Positions 8,416 to 17,524 of a stretch of DNA of 57,215 bases are shown here, in pieces (the first letter of the stretch is position 1; each line of letters opens with the position of its first letter). The position numbers were made by a program, and so were the translations under genes. The notes beneath the pieces are model-generated. The model was not told the DNA's origin. It did no database searches and saw only the letters and a list, made by a program, of their open reading frames with translations. Source of the stretch: Chitinophagales bacterium (GTDB taxonomy: Bacteria > Bacteroidota > Bacteroidia > Chitinophagales > Chitinophagaceae); assembly GCA_013298665.1 (NCBI GenBank), contig JAAFIK010000027.1, forward strand, positions 1 to 57,215, written 5' to 3'.

Positions 8416-8450
8416 ATAAAGCGGCTGCCCTTTCGGGGCAGCCGCTTTAT
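8416..8450 (-). terminator. terminator of the amino-acid permease gene
   Basis: A perfect 15-bp inverted repeat (ATAAAGCGGCTGCCC and its complement) with a 5-nt loop lies 20 bp after the permease stop codon. Its outer A/T pairs give a short U run; the structure could act in both directions. Confidence 0.8.
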
Positions 8451-8470
8451 TACATATACTGATTGCTGTA

Positions 8471-9955
8471 TTAGCTGTTATCTCCTTTCTTGTTCTGCAA
8501 AACGCTGTGTCGCTTACTGTAGCCAAAATAAATTACAAATCCTATGGCCAGCCAGCCGATCAGCCTCAACCAGTTTGTCCAACCCAAACCATAAATCATG
8601 GCACCACAAACAACAATACCCAGAATCGGTACTAGCGGAACGAGCGGGGTCTTGAATTGTCTGGGAAGATCCGGATCGGTTTTACGCAAGATGATCACAG
8701 CAGCACAAACCAGCATAAAGGCAAAGAGGGTACCAATACTGGTCATATCGCCCACGATATCTCCCGGAACAAATGCCGCAAAAAGACCCACCAGAATTAA
8801 TATAAAGAGATTGGCTTTATAGGGTGTTTTGTATTTCGGATGTATAGCGCTGAAAACCCTGGGGAGTAAACCATCTTTACTCATAGAATAGAATACGCGT
8901 GATTGACCCAGCAGCATTACTAATATTACCGATGAGAAACCAGCAAGGATCGCTACGGTAACCAGCTTGCCCAGCCAGCCATAGCCAATCATATATTTGT
9001 TGATGGCAAATGCTACAGACGCTTCTTTACCGGTAGTGCGGAAATCTTCCACTGTAGCAACCCCCGTCAATACGTGGGCAAATAATATATAGAGTATTGT
9101 ACAAACCACTAATGAACCAAGAATACCGATGGGCATATCTTTCTTAGGGTTTTTGGCTTCCTGCGCCGCTGTACTCACCGCATCAAAACCAATAAAGGCG
9201 AAGAATACCACACCTGCAGCCCCCAGTATCCCCATCAACCCTCCATAATTGTGCGATACGCCCTGATGATCAGTATAGGTAGAGGCGGGAGGTATGTATG
9301 TTTCATGGTTTGCCGGATTGATGAACCCCCAGCCAATAATGATGATCAGTATTACGATGGCTACTTTGGTAATAACGATAATACCATTTACAAAGGCCGA
9401 TTCCTGCGTACCCTTAATCAACAACAAACTCAGCAAAGTAACGATACCTAATGCAGGAATATTGATGATGCCGTGTACACCATCCGCAGTATGTTCGAAT
9501 GGCGAATGGCACCATTCATACGCAATAGGTTTCCAATGCAGCACGTTAATCAACAGGTTATTCAGGTATTCGCTCCAGGCAATACCCACGGTAGCTGCAC
9601 CAACTGCATATTCTAAAACCAGATCCCAGCCAATGATCCAGGCTACAAGTTCACCCATAGTGGCATAACTATATGTATATGCACTGCCCGCAATGGGTAT
9701 GGAAGATGATAATTCTGCATAACACAAACCGGCGAGGGCACAACCGATAGCGGCAACTATAAATCCAAAGGTTACCGATGGTCCTGCGTTTTGTGCGGCT
9801 GCGGAGGCCGTACGTACAAAGAGACCTGCTCCGATAATAGCCCCGATACCCAATGCAACGAGTGAACCGGCAGTCAGCGTCCGTTTCAACCCTTTCCCCG
9901 TGTCCGCTGCATCGGCCATTAACGAACTGATCGGTTTTTTAATAAATAAACTCAT
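8471..9955 (-). CDS. amino-acid permease, APC superfamily (cationic amino acid transporter-like)
   Basis: A 494-residue inner-membrane carrier with about twelve hydrophobic segments. The first helix carries the APC signature GIGAIIGAGLFV. It is followed by AGLCYAELSSSIPIAGSAYTY in helices 2-3 and GFDAVSTAAQEAKNP in the middle, all typical of the CAT/YfnA-like branch that imports amino acids. The start MSLFIKKPISS at 9955 resembles the usual family N-terminus better than the longer reading to 10030. The gene is divergent from the dicarboxylate symporter across a 132-bp gap. The specific substrate is not readable. Confidence 0.9.
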   Translation of the reverse strand: MSLFIKKPISSLMADAADTGKGLKRTLTAGSLVALGIGAIIGAGLFVRTASAAAQNAGPSVTFGFIVAAIGCALAGLCYAELSSSIPIAGSAYTYSYATMGELVAWIIGWDLVLEYAVGAATVGIAWSEYLNNLLINVLHWKPIAYEWCHSPFEHTADGVHGIINIPALGIVTLLSLLLIKGTQESAFVNGIIVITKVAIVILIIIIGWGFINPANHETYIPPASTYTDHQGVSHNYGGLMGILGAAGVVFFAFIGFDAVSTAAQEAKNPKKDMPIGILGSLVVCTILYILFAHVLTGVATVEDFRTTGKEASVAFAINKYMIGYGWLGKLVTVAILAGFSSVILVMLLGQSRVFYSMSKDGLLPRVFSAIHPKYKTPYKANLFILILVGLFAAFVPGDIVGDMTSIGTLFAFMLVCAAVIILRKTDPDLPRQFKTPLVPLVPILGIVVCGAMIYGLGWTNWLRLIGWLAIGFVIYFGYSKRHSVLQNKKGDNS

Positions 9956-10087
9956 ATAGTTGGTTGGTTTAATGAAACAATGAAACGGAAAAATAAAGCA
10001 AATAATTGAAATTAACGCTACCCGCATCACTTTTTAATTGAACCATCTTGCCCGTATTTTAATATATTGCACCGATAAACTGGTATT

Positions 10088-11368
10088 ATGGGAAAATCAA
10101 ACAGGATTACCTTATATATTATCATCGCCATGCTGCTCGGTATTGCCGTTGGCTTCCTGGTGCATACCTATGCCGGCCCGGATTTTATCAAAAGTTTTGC
10201 CACCAACATCAAGTTGCTCAGTAAAGCTTTTATCCGCCTGGTACAGATGATCATTTCCCCGTTGGTGTTTACCACGCTGGTGGTGGGTATTGCCAAACTG
10301 GGCGACCTGAAAACAGTGGGTCGCATTGGGGGTAAGGCCATACTCTGGTTCATTACCGCCTCATTGGCTTCCCTGCTGATCGGTATGGTGCTGGTTAACC
10401 TCTTTCAGCCTGGTGCGCATATCGATCTTTCGCAGGCCGATAATGAAGGGGTAAAAGACCTCCTGACAAAAAACCAGGAGTTTTCCTTAGAAAAGTTTGT
10501 CGAACACATCATTCCCAAAAGCGTTTTTGAAGCAATGGCTGCCAACGAAATGCTCCAGTTGGTGGTCTTTTCCATCTTCTTTGGTGTAGCGGCTGCCTCT
10601 ATCGGCGAAAAGACAAAACCATTGATCAGGGCGTTGGATGTGGCTTCGCACATCATCCTCAAAATGGTGAATTTTGTCATGGGCTTTGCACCCTTTGGTG
10701 TTTTTGGTGCCATTGCTGCTGTTGTGGCCGCAAAGGGACTCGGTATATTCCAGTTTTATCTGGTGTATTTTGCTTATTTCCTGCTCGGTATTGCTGTACT
10801 GTGGGCGCTGCTGATCGGGGTGGGCTATATAATACTCCGCCACCGCATGAAGGGGCTGCTGCGCCGCATCGGCAACCCATTGCTGATTGCGTTCAGTACC
10901 ACCAGCAGTGAAGCGGTTTTTCCCAAGCTCACCGAGGAACTGGAGCGCTTTGGCTGTAAGGACAAAATTGTTTCCTTTGTCCTGCCCTTAGGCTACAGTT
11001 TCAACCTTGATGGCAGTATGATGTACATGACATTTGCCAGTCTGGCTATTGCCCAGGCCTACCATGTGCCGCTCGACCTGGGTACGCAATTCATCATGCT
11101 GCTGGTATTGATGCTCACCAGTAAAGGTATTGCGGGCGTACCAAGGGCCTCATTGGTGGTGGTGCTGGCTACCTGCGCCATGTTTAAAATACCACCGGAA
11201 GGGGTGGCCATCATCCTGCCCATCGATCATTTCTGCGATATGTTCCGCAGCATGACCAATGTACTGGGCAATGCGCTGGCCACAAGCGTGGTGAGCAAGT
11301 GGGAGGGTGAACTGACACTGGAAACAGCCAAAGCCCCCGATACTTTTAACAATCCTGTTGCACATTAA
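10088..11368 (+). CDS. dicarboxylate/amino acid:cation symporter (DAACS family)
   Basis: A 426-residue inner-membrane symporter of the GltP/DctA family, taking up C4-dicarboxylates, glutamate or aspartate with Na+ or H+. Key motifs are the serine-rich hairpin FSTTSSEAVFPKL, SFNLDGSMMYM in helix 7 and SKGIAGVPRAS in the second hairpin. Helix 8 has PIDHFCDMFRSMTNVLGNA, which carries the substrate-binding Asp/Arg/Asn residues. About eight membrane segments are visible. It heads a plus-strand series with the DedA, MFS and glycosyltransferase genes, but the 27-bp gap does not prove cotranscription. Confidence 0.93.
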   Translation: MGKSNRITLYIIIAMLLGIAVGFLVHTYAGPDFIKSFATNIKLLSKAFIRLVQMIISPLVFTTLVVGIAKLGDLKTVGRIGGKAILWFITASLASLLIGMVLVNLFQPGAHIDLSQADNEGVKDLLTKNQEFSLEKFVEHIIPKSVFEAMAANEMLQLVVFSIFFGVAAASIGEKTKPLIRALDVASHIILKMVNFVMGFAPFGVFGAIAAVVAAKGLGIFQFYLVYFAYFLLGIAVLWALLIGVGYIILRHRMKGLLRRIGNPLLIAFSTTSSEAVFPKLTEELERFGCKDKIVSFVLPLGYSFNLDGSMMYMTFASLAIAQAYHVPLDLGTQFIMLLVLMLTSKGIAGVPRASLVVVLATCAMFKIPPEGVAIILPIDHFCDMFRSMTNVLGNALATSVVSKWEGELTLETAKAPDTFNNPVAH

Positions 11369-11395
11369 TCCGTAGTTTCATTCCTATTTTTTCGC

Positions 11396-12088
11396 ATGAC
11401 AATACTATCCATATTACTCGACTTTCACTGGAGCGAATTGCTGCAGCCACAGTTTTACATCAAGAACGGCGGACTCTGGCTCATCCTCTTTATCATTTTT
11501 GCAGAAACGGGGTTGTTTGTAGGGTTCTTCCTGCCGGGCGACTCGCTGCTCTTTGTTGCAGGTATCTTCAGTAACCAGCTTGCGGCATCTATATATGATA
11601 CCCACAGCGACGTACTCAACCTGTTGCTCATTTCTGCCCTCTGCATCGCCGCAGGCATCCTCGGCAATACAGTGGGCTATATGTTTGGCCGGAAAATCGG
11701 TCCGGCAATGTTTAACTGGCCCGACAAACTGCTGTTTAAAAAACGATACCTCCACCAGGCTAAGGATTTTTACGACAAGCGGGGCGGCGGGGCCATTGTG
11801 GTAGCCCGCTTCCTCCCCATCATCCGTACGTTTGCACCCATTGTAGCAGGTATTGTAGGGATGGATAAAAAGAAGTTTACATACTATAATATTGTGGGTT
11901 GCATAGCCTGGGTGGTGACAATGCTTTTTGCCGGGCATTACCTCAATGAATTTTCTAAAAAACAATTCGGCATCGATCTTGAAAAGCACCTTGAAATCAT
12001 CGTTATCGGTATCGTACTGGTGACCACGGCTCCGGTACTGATCAAATTATTTTTCGGGAAAAAGAAAACCGCTGATCCGTCTGCCTGA
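11396..12088 (+). CDS. DedA family membrane protein
   Basis: A 230-residue inner-membrane protein of the DedA/VTT family, linked to lipid carrier or phospholipid flipping and envelope homeostasis. The conserved FAETGLFVGFFLPGDSLLF stretch lies near residues 38-58, with the typical acidic residue and the G-x-x-x-P-G-D motif. VARFLPIIRTFAPIVAG lies near 135-152. Four or more hydrophobic segments are present and the tail is basic. The next gene starts 6 bp after its stop, so they are probably cotranscribed. Confidence 0.92.
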   Translation: MTILSILLDFHWSELLQPQFYIKNGGLWLILFIIFAETGLFVGFFLPGDSLLFVAGIFSNQLAASIYDTHSDVLNLLLISALCIAAGILGNTVGYMFGRKIGPAMFNWPDKLLFKKRYLHQAKDFYDKRGGGAIVVARFLPIIRTFAPIVAGIVGMDKKKFTYYNIVGCIAWVVTMLFAGHYLNEFSKKQFGIDLEKHLEIIVIGIVLVTTAPVLIKLFFGKKKTADPSA

Positions 12089-12094
12089 TGCTGT

Positions 12095-13324
12095 ATGCAA
12101 CAAAAGAATACATCCATATTTAACATCGCTGTAGTAGTAGCTGCTCTGGGCTATTTTGTAGACATATACGATCTCCTGCTGTTTACCATTGTCAAAAAGA
12201 CAAGCATGGAGGGGGTAGGGGCTACCGACCTGCTGGCCGACAGTACCAAAGTGATCAACTGGCAAATGCTGGGCTTACTGATCGGCGGTATTTGCTGGGG
12301 TATCCTGGGCGATAAAAAAGGAAGACTGTCTGTTTTGTTTGGATCCATCATTTTGTATTCCGTTGCGAATTTTATTACCGGGTATATCCAGACGGTAAAC
12401 CAGTATGCCGCCTGCCGCTTTGTAGCCGGGCTGGGACTTGCGGGCGAACTTGGTGCGGGCATTACCCTGGTCAGCGAACTGCTGCCCAAAAACAAACGCG
12501 GCATCGGTACCTCTCTGGTGGCAGGGATCGGCCTGAGCGGGGCAGTTGCGGCTTATTTCACCTATTACTTCACGAAAGACTGGCGGCTTTGTTACAAGAT
12601 CGGGGGCATACTGGGCATCGCCCTGCTTTTCCTGCGCATCAAAGTGTCAGAGTCGGGTATGTTTAAAGAAGTGTCTGCTTCGAATGTATCCAAGGGTAAT
12701 TTTTTTATGTTCTTCACCAATGGTGCGCGGTTTAAGAAATATACACTGGCCATACTGATTGGGTTACCTACCTGGTATGTTATCGGCATCCTGGTGAACC
12801 AGAGCGACCGCTTTGCCAAAAATATGTACGGCAGCACCACACTCGACTCGGGGCGTGCCATCATGTTTGCCTATGCCGCCATTGCCATCGGCGATGTACT
12901 CATCGGGCTGGTGAGCCAGTATTTCAAAAGCCGGAAAAAAGCACTGCTGCTTTTCTATTTACTCTGCATCGTTGCATTGTGCCTGTTTTTCAGCAAACAG
13001 AACGACTCAGATACCGCCATGTACACCATCTGTGCCTTCCTCGGTTTCAGCACGGGCTTCTGGGCCATTTTTGTAACCATGGGTGCAGAACAGTTTGGCA
13101 CCAACCTCAGGGCAACGGCTGCCACAACCATACCCAATATGGTACGCGGGGCATTACCCCTGATCAATATGCTTTTCCTTGATCTCTTTATTAAAAAACT
13201 GGGCTGGACGATGATCAGCAGTGGCATCATCACAGGTATCATTGTGATGGGCATTACCTTTATGGCTTTTATCTTTACACAGGAAACCTTTCATAAGGAT
13301 TTAAATTACGTAGAGGAGGCATGA
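12095..13324 (+). CDS. MFS transporter
   Basis: A 409-residue carrier with about twelve hydrophobic segments. The motif A-like GDKKGRLSVLFGSI lies in the loop between helices 2 and 3. GLGLAGELGAGITLVSELLPKNKRG matches the metabolite:H+ symporter/sugar-porter branch of the major facilitator superfamily. The cargo cannot be told. The stop codon overlaps the start of the next gene by 4 bp (ATGA), which implies translational coupling with the glycosyltransferase. Confidence 0.88.
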   Translation: MQQKNTSIFNIAVVVAALGYFVDIYDLLLFTIVKKTSMEGVGATDLLADSTKVINWQMLGLLIGGICWGILGDKKGRLSVLFGSIILYSVANFITGYIQTVNQYAACRFVAGLGLAGELGAGITLVSELLPKNKRGIGTSLVAGIGLSGAVAAYFTYYFTKDWRLCYKIGGILGIALLFLRIKVSESGMFKEVSASNVSKGNFFMFFTNGARFKKYTLAILIGLPTWYVIGILVNQSDRFAKNMYGSTTLDSGRAIMFAYAAIAIGDVLIGLVSQYFKSRKKALLLFYLLCIVALCLFFSKQNDSDTAMYTICAFLGFSTGFWAIFVTMGAEQFGTNLRATAATTIPNMVRGALPLINMLFLDLFIKKLGWTMISSGIITGIIVMGITFMAFIFTQETFHKDLNYVEEA

Positions 13325-14376
13325 GTACTGAAAATGCGAATATGACTGCGGCTGGTGAACCACCATTGCCACCCGTAAAGTTCCTCATCATACGGTTTTC
13401 CTCCATTGGTGATATCGTACTCACTACGCCCGTTATCCGCTGTCTGCGCAAGACTTACCCGGATGCCATCATCCACTTCCTCACGAAGAAATCTTTTAAG
13501 GGCATACTCGAACATAATCCTTACCTTGATAAGGTACAGGTACTGGACGATGATTTTGACGCGATGCTCACGCTGCTCAAAGCAGAAGCATACAACCATA
13601 TCATCGACCTGCACCACAACCTGCGAACCCTGCGGGTAAAGAAAGCATTGCCCAAAGCAAAGACCTATGCCTTCAGCAAGCTCAACATCGAAAAATTTAT
13701 ATACACTAACCTTAAATTGAACCTGCTGCCCAAAGTGCATATCGTTGACCGCAACTTTGCTTGTATTGCCCCGCTCGGTGTAACCGACGACGGGGAAGGG
13801 CTGGATTATTTTATACCGGCTATGGACCGGGTAAAACAGGAAGACCTGCCCACCGCACATGCGGCCGGGTTTATCGGTGTGGTTATTGGCGCAGCGCTGG
13901 CCACCAAGAAACTGCCCCTGCACCAGTTAAAAGCATTGTGTGCAGCCATCAACCACCCGATTGTGCTGCTCGGTGGAAAAGAAGATTATGAAGACGGAAA
14001 GGCCATTGCAGCCATCGATGATATCAAGATTTATAATGCCTGCGGCAAATTCAACCTCAATGAATCGGCCGACCTGGTGCGGAGGGCAAAACTTATCGTT
14101 ACCCACGATACGGGGCTGATGCATATTGCAGCGGCCTTACAAAAACCGGTTATTTCGGTCTGGGGCAATACCGTGCCTGCTTTTGGTATGTATCCTTTCT
14201 ATGGTGCCCGGAACCTGGCACCTTATGATGTGGTAGAGGTCAGCAAACTCTGGTGCCGCCCCTGCAGCAAGATTGGCTATGCCCGCTGCCCGCGCGGTCA
14301 TTTTAAATGTATGGAACAGATCAGTGTTAATGAAATTGTAAATTTGGTGGAGCGACGCCTGCGGAACAATAATTGA
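13321..14376 (+). CDS. glycosyltransferase family 9 (heptosyltransferase-like)
   Basis: A 351-residue cytoplasmic or membrane-associated GT-B enzyme of the family that adds heptose or another sugar to lipopolysaccharide cores. The N-terminal FLIIRFSSIGDIVLTTPVIR and the C-terminal THDTGLMHIAAAL with VWGNTVPAFGMYPF are characteristic. A late CRPCSKIG...CPRGHFKCM stretch is cysteine-rich, as often seen in the Bacteroidota members. It begins inside the end of the MFS gene. The actual sugar and acceptor are unknown. Confidence 0.9.
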   Translation: MSTENANMTAAGEPPLPPVKFLIIRFSSIGDIVLTTPVIRCLRKTYPDAIIHFLTKKSFKGILEHNPYLDKVQVLDDDFDAMLTLLKAEAYNHIIDLHHNLRTLRVKKALPKAKTYAFSKLNIEKFIYTNLKLNLLPKVHIVDRNFACIAPLGVTDDGEGLDYFIPAMDRVKQEDLPTAHAAGFIGVVIGAALATKKLPLHQLKALCAAINHPIVLLGGKEDYEDGKAIAAIDDIKIYNACGKFNLNESADLVRRAKLIVTHDTGLMHIAAALQKPVISVWGNTVPAFGMYPFYGARNLAPYDVVEVSKLWCRPCSKIGYARCPRGHFKCMEQISVNEIVNLVERRLRNNN

Positions 14377-14415
14377 TTCCGTAAAAGGGTTTCTTTACAT
14401 AAATCAATTCTGCTC

Positions 14416-15003
14416 ATGCGCTTTTTTCTTATACTGCCCCTTATGTTTGGCCCGTTGTACATATCAGCCCAATCGTTGAAGGCCAATATCCGTTTTGTGC
14501 TGCCTGTTGCAAAGCCCGGTTCAGATACCGTGTATTACGACAAGGCGCTTGAATGGCACCAGTTTACCGGTAAGGCCGAAACCGGTGGCAGGGTGGCCGC
14601 GCTTACCTCTTCAGGGTTTGGCTTCGACGCGGGTATGGGTTATAATGCCAGCCAGGCATTCATCAATGTTAATGTATATTGCTTTTTCAACAAATCCCGT
14701 TCCTGGGTAAAGCCCGACCGGAAAACGGCTTATATCCTCAACCACGAACAACGGCATTTCGACCTCAGCTATATAGCCGCCCTGCTTTTTGTACAAAAGC
14801 TGCGCGAACTAAAGTTTACCAAAAATAATTATGATGCGTTACTTGATACAGCGTATGCCGACAGCTATGCTTACCTGAACCGCCTGCAGGACCAGTATGA
14901 CCAGGAAACGTCAAATGGCATCAATGCTGAAAAACAAAACGAGTGGAACAGTAAAATCAATGCCTTACTCACCAGCACAAAAAATGCTGTGCTGCGCCCC
15001 TGA
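14416..15003 (+). CDS. secreted DUF922-like zinc protease candidate
   Basis: A 195-residue exported protein with a signal peptide (MRFFLILPLMFGPLYISAQ). The region around W47-H48 (LEWHQFTG), a central beta-rich stretch and the motif NHEQRHFDLS with H110-E111-x-x-H114 fit the DUF922 family of predicted secreted zinc-dependent proteases. The C-terminal 80 residues are helical and charged. It lies 39 bp after the glycosyltransferase and may be the last gene of that unit. It converges on the SET gene. Confidence 0.65.
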   Translation: MRFFLILPLMFGPLYISAQSLKANIRFVLPVAKPGSDTVYYDKALEWHQFTGKAETGGRVAALTSSGFGFDAGMGYNASQAFINVNVYCFFNKSRSWVKPDRKTAYILNHEQRHFDLSYIAALLFVQKLRELKFTKNNYDALLDTAYADSYAYLNRLQDQYDQETSNGINAEKQNEWNSKINALLTSTKNAVLRP

Positions 15004-15035
15004 ATAAAAGCACTATTCACCTGCCGAAGCCGGAG

Positions 15036-15422
15036 TTATTCCCTTACATCGAACCATACCCGTTTGGCATCATCCCAGTCGCCATTGTAGTTGATGGTCA
15101 GTTCTTCCCCTTTTTCGATCGTACGTACGGTTTTAACCATAATGGTATGGTCGTCAAAATCCATAAAGTACTCGCAATTGCTTTTGTAGTGGTGGTTGTA
15201 GATGGGTATATAGCCCAGTGCCATACAACATTCTTCCTTTGTTTTGCCCCATTCAAAAATGTAGTCATGCAAAAGGGTATGATCGAGGTGTGCCCTGTCC
15301 CGTCCCGGTAGTACAATCACCGGAGCCACTTCCACTACGGTACCTGCGGGGATGCGCTCCCGGGTAAAGACCCCACGGCCTTTGTGGCTGGTGAGGCTGA
15401 TGTATAAATAAGGCTTGAGCAT
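15036..15422 (-). CDS. SET domain protein (putative protein-lysine methyltransferase)
   Basis: A 128-residue stand-alone SET domain, the fold that transfers methyl from S-adenosylmethionine to protein lysines. Motifs in order: KGRGVFTRERIPAG (14-27), a helical insert with HDYIFEWG, YNHHYKSNCEY (75-85, with the NH of the AdoMet pocket) and GEELTINYNG (105-114). A post-SET cysteine cluster is absent, as in other short bacterial members. The ATG at 15422 is chosen because the fold begins just after it; a longer reading would run into mgtE. Its start codon lies only 19 bp from that of mgtE on the other strand. The substrate is unknown. Confidence 0.8.
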   Translation of the reverse strand: MLKPYLYISLTSHKGRGVFTRERIPAGTVVEVAPVIVLPGRDRAHLDHTLLHDYIFEWGKTKEECCMALGYIPIYNHHYKSNCEYFMDFDDHTIMVKTVRTIEKGEELTINYNGDWDDAKRVWFDVRE

Positions 15423-15441
15423 GTTACCGGGTGGTATTAGT

Positions 15442-16878
15442 ATGAAATCAACTAATTTGCAAGATAATTCATCGCGCAACAAAATCAGGCCATTGGAACC
15501 GGAAGAAACAACATTACAGGATCGTTTTGAAGAAGTCATTGCGGCTGATGACAAGCTGGTGATCCAGGATTTCCTGAACCACCAGAACATCAGCGATGTT
15601 GCCGAACTCGTCTATAACAACGAGGATTGGGAATGCCCCATCATCTCACACCTTTCCACCCACCGTGCCGTAAGTGTGTTTAAGATACTTGAGTTACCCG
15701 AGCAGAAACGCATCATCCGGAACCTGCCCTCATTTACCACGGCAGCTTTGCTGAACGCGCTTCCGGCGGATGACCGGACGGCCTTTCTGGAAGAACTGCC
15801 CAAGGAAGCCGTGCGCGACCTCATCAAGCTGCTGGACGTGGAAGAACGCAAAATTACCCTGTCGCTGCTGGGATACCCCGAAAATAGTGTGGGGCGGCTG
15901 ATGACGCCCGACTATGTATATGTACACGAGAGTAATACCGTAGCTGAGGTGCTCGACATCATACGCCGGGTGGGCAAGAACAGCGAAACCATTGACGTGA
16001 TCTATGTGATTGGCTCCAACGGCGAACTGGTGGATGATATACGGATACGGGAATTTATACTGGCCAGGCCGGAGACAATGGTGAATGAACTGGTGGATGG
16101 CCGTTACATCACCCTGAAGGTAAACGACGACCAGGAACAGGCGGCCGAAGCTTTTAAAATGAACAACAGGGTGGCATTGCCGGTAACAGACGACAATAAC
16201 ATCCTGCTGGGTATTGTAACGATTGATGACGTACTCTGGATAGCAGAGGAGGAGTTTAGTGAAGACATCCAGAAAATAGGCGGTACCGAGGCACTGGATG
16301 AACCGTACCTCGATATGCCTTTCTGGAAACTGATCCGCAAACGCGCCCCCTGGCTGGTGATCCTGTTTGTCGGGGAGTTATTTACGGCCAGTGCCATGAG
16401 CTTTTTTGAAGACGAGATCAAGAAAGTATTGGTGCTCAATATGCTGGTACCGTTGATCATTTCGAGCGGTGGTAATAGCGGTTCACAGGCATCCACATTG
16501 GTGATACAGGCTATGGCAAAAGGAGAAATTACCATTGCCGAATGGTTGCGCATCTTTAACCGCGAGTTGAAGACAGGCCTGGTGCTGGGTGGTATCCTGG
16601 GGGCGGTTGGATTTATGCGTACCTATCTCTGGAGTTTTATCCAACCTCATCTCTACAGCAGTTATACCCTCCAGCTTGCCCTTGTTACCGGCGTATCGGT
16701 GCTGGGCGTGGTACTATGGGGTACACTTACCGGGTCGATGCTGCCCATCTTTCTGAAAAAGCTGCGGCTCGATCCCGCCACATCTTCGGCACCTTTTGTG
16801 GCCACACTCGTGGATGTAACGGGAATCATTATTTATTTTTCCGTAGCTTTTCTGTTCCTGAAAGGAACATTGTTGTAA
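15442..16878 (+). CDS. mgtE: MgtE magnesium transporter
   Basis: A 478-residue Mg2+ channel of the inner membrane. Domain order is typical. The N-terminal helical superfamily domain (about 20-150) has repeated LPADDR and LPKEAVRDLI units. Two CBS domains follow (about 160-275), with MTPDYVYV and ITIDDVLWIAEEE. A C-terminal channel region with five hydrophobic segments begins near 300 and includes PLIISSGGNSGSQASTLVIQAMA. The start at 15442 (MKSTNLQ) is preferred over a reading nine codons longer that would overlap the SET start. CBS domains of this family sense cytoplasmic Mg2+ and gate the pore. Confidence 0.95.
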   Translation: MKSTNLQDNSSRNKIRPLEPEETTLQDRFEEVIAADDKLVIQDFLNHQNISDVAELVYNNEDWECPIISHLSTHRAVSVFKILELPEQKRIIRNLPSFTTAALLNALPADDRTAFLEELPKEAVRDLIKLLDVEERKITLSLLGYPENSVGRLMTPDYVYVHESNTVAEVLDIIRRVGKNSETIDVIYVIGSNGELVDDIRIREFILARPETMVNELVDGRYITLKVNDDQEQAAEAFKMNNRVALPVTDDNNILLGIVTIDDVLWIAEEEFSEDIQKIGGTEALDEPYLDMPFWKLIRKRAPWLVILFVGELFTASAMSFFEDEIKKVLVLNMLVPLIISSGGNSGSQASTLVIQAMAKGEITIAEWLRIFNRELKTGLVLGGILGAVGFMRTYLWSFIQPHLYSSYTLQLALVTGVSVLGVVLWGTLTGSMLPIFLKKLRLDPATSSAPFVATLVDVTGIIIYFSVAFLFLKGTLL

Positions 16879-16941
16879 TGATGTATAAGCGTTTTTCACC
16901 ACCAATTGTAAAATGGAGGTATAACCTGTAAACAATAGATC

Positions 16942-17499
16942 ATGCCCGTAGAAAAAATGCCGGCAGTACGGCTGGCCACATTGATCAAAAAACATTGGTC
17001 TGCTGAAGAGTGGCCACAAACAATAGCGGTAATGAGCAGCCTTGCCCCCGCTGCGCAGCGTGGATGGCTGAAGGCGGCTGAACTGGAAAAAGTTTGTTAC
17101 TGGAAATCACCACGCGCCATTCACCATATCCGCGGCAACAATACCGCAAGCGTAAAAAAGATAACAGCAGCAGCACTCGCCTGTACAACCGAACCTGAAA
17201 AGATTGAAACACTGATCACCCTTAAAGGCGTTTCCTATCCGATGGCTTCTGCCTTGCTTACATTGTTGTATCCGGATACGTATGGGGTTATTGATGTCCG
17301 TGTCTGGGAACTGCTCCATTATTTCGGGTTGGTTAAGGGCAACAGTAAAGGTGCCAATTTTACCACGGCACAATGGCTGGATTTTCTGCTCGCCCTCCGG
17401 CAACTGGCAAAGCGGCACCAAACCACTGTGCGGGATATGGAAAGAAATCTTTTTGTGATCCATACCTTGTACAGAACGGGTGTGCTGTATAAGGTATAG
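16942..17499 (+). CDS. helix-hairpin-helix-like protein, possible DNA-glycosylase fold
   Basis: A 185-residue mostly helical protein that I do not recognise as a named family. The central part reads LKGVSYPMASALLTLLYPD followed by YGVIDVRVWELL. This resembles the HhH-GPD arrangement LPGVGxxTA...hydrophobic...VDTHVxR of base-excision glycosylases, with the Asp of VIDVRVW in the place of the catalytic Asp. The hairpin glycine pattern is incomplete, and no iron-sulfur cysteines are present. No signal peptide is seen. It lies 63 bp after mgtE and converges on the surface-protein gene. Function is inference only. Confidence 0.6.
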   Translation: MPVEKMPAVRLATLIKKHWSAEEWPQTIAVMSSLAPAAQRGWLKAAELEKVCYWKSPRAIHHIRGNNTASVKKITAAALACTTEPEKIETLITLKGVSYPMASALLTLLYPDTYGVIDVRVWELLHYFGLVKGNSKGANFTTAQWLDFLLALRQLAKRHQTTVRDMERNLFVIHTLYRTGVLYKV

Positions 17500-17524
17500 T
17501 GCTGCAAGCCCGCGTGATAATGCC

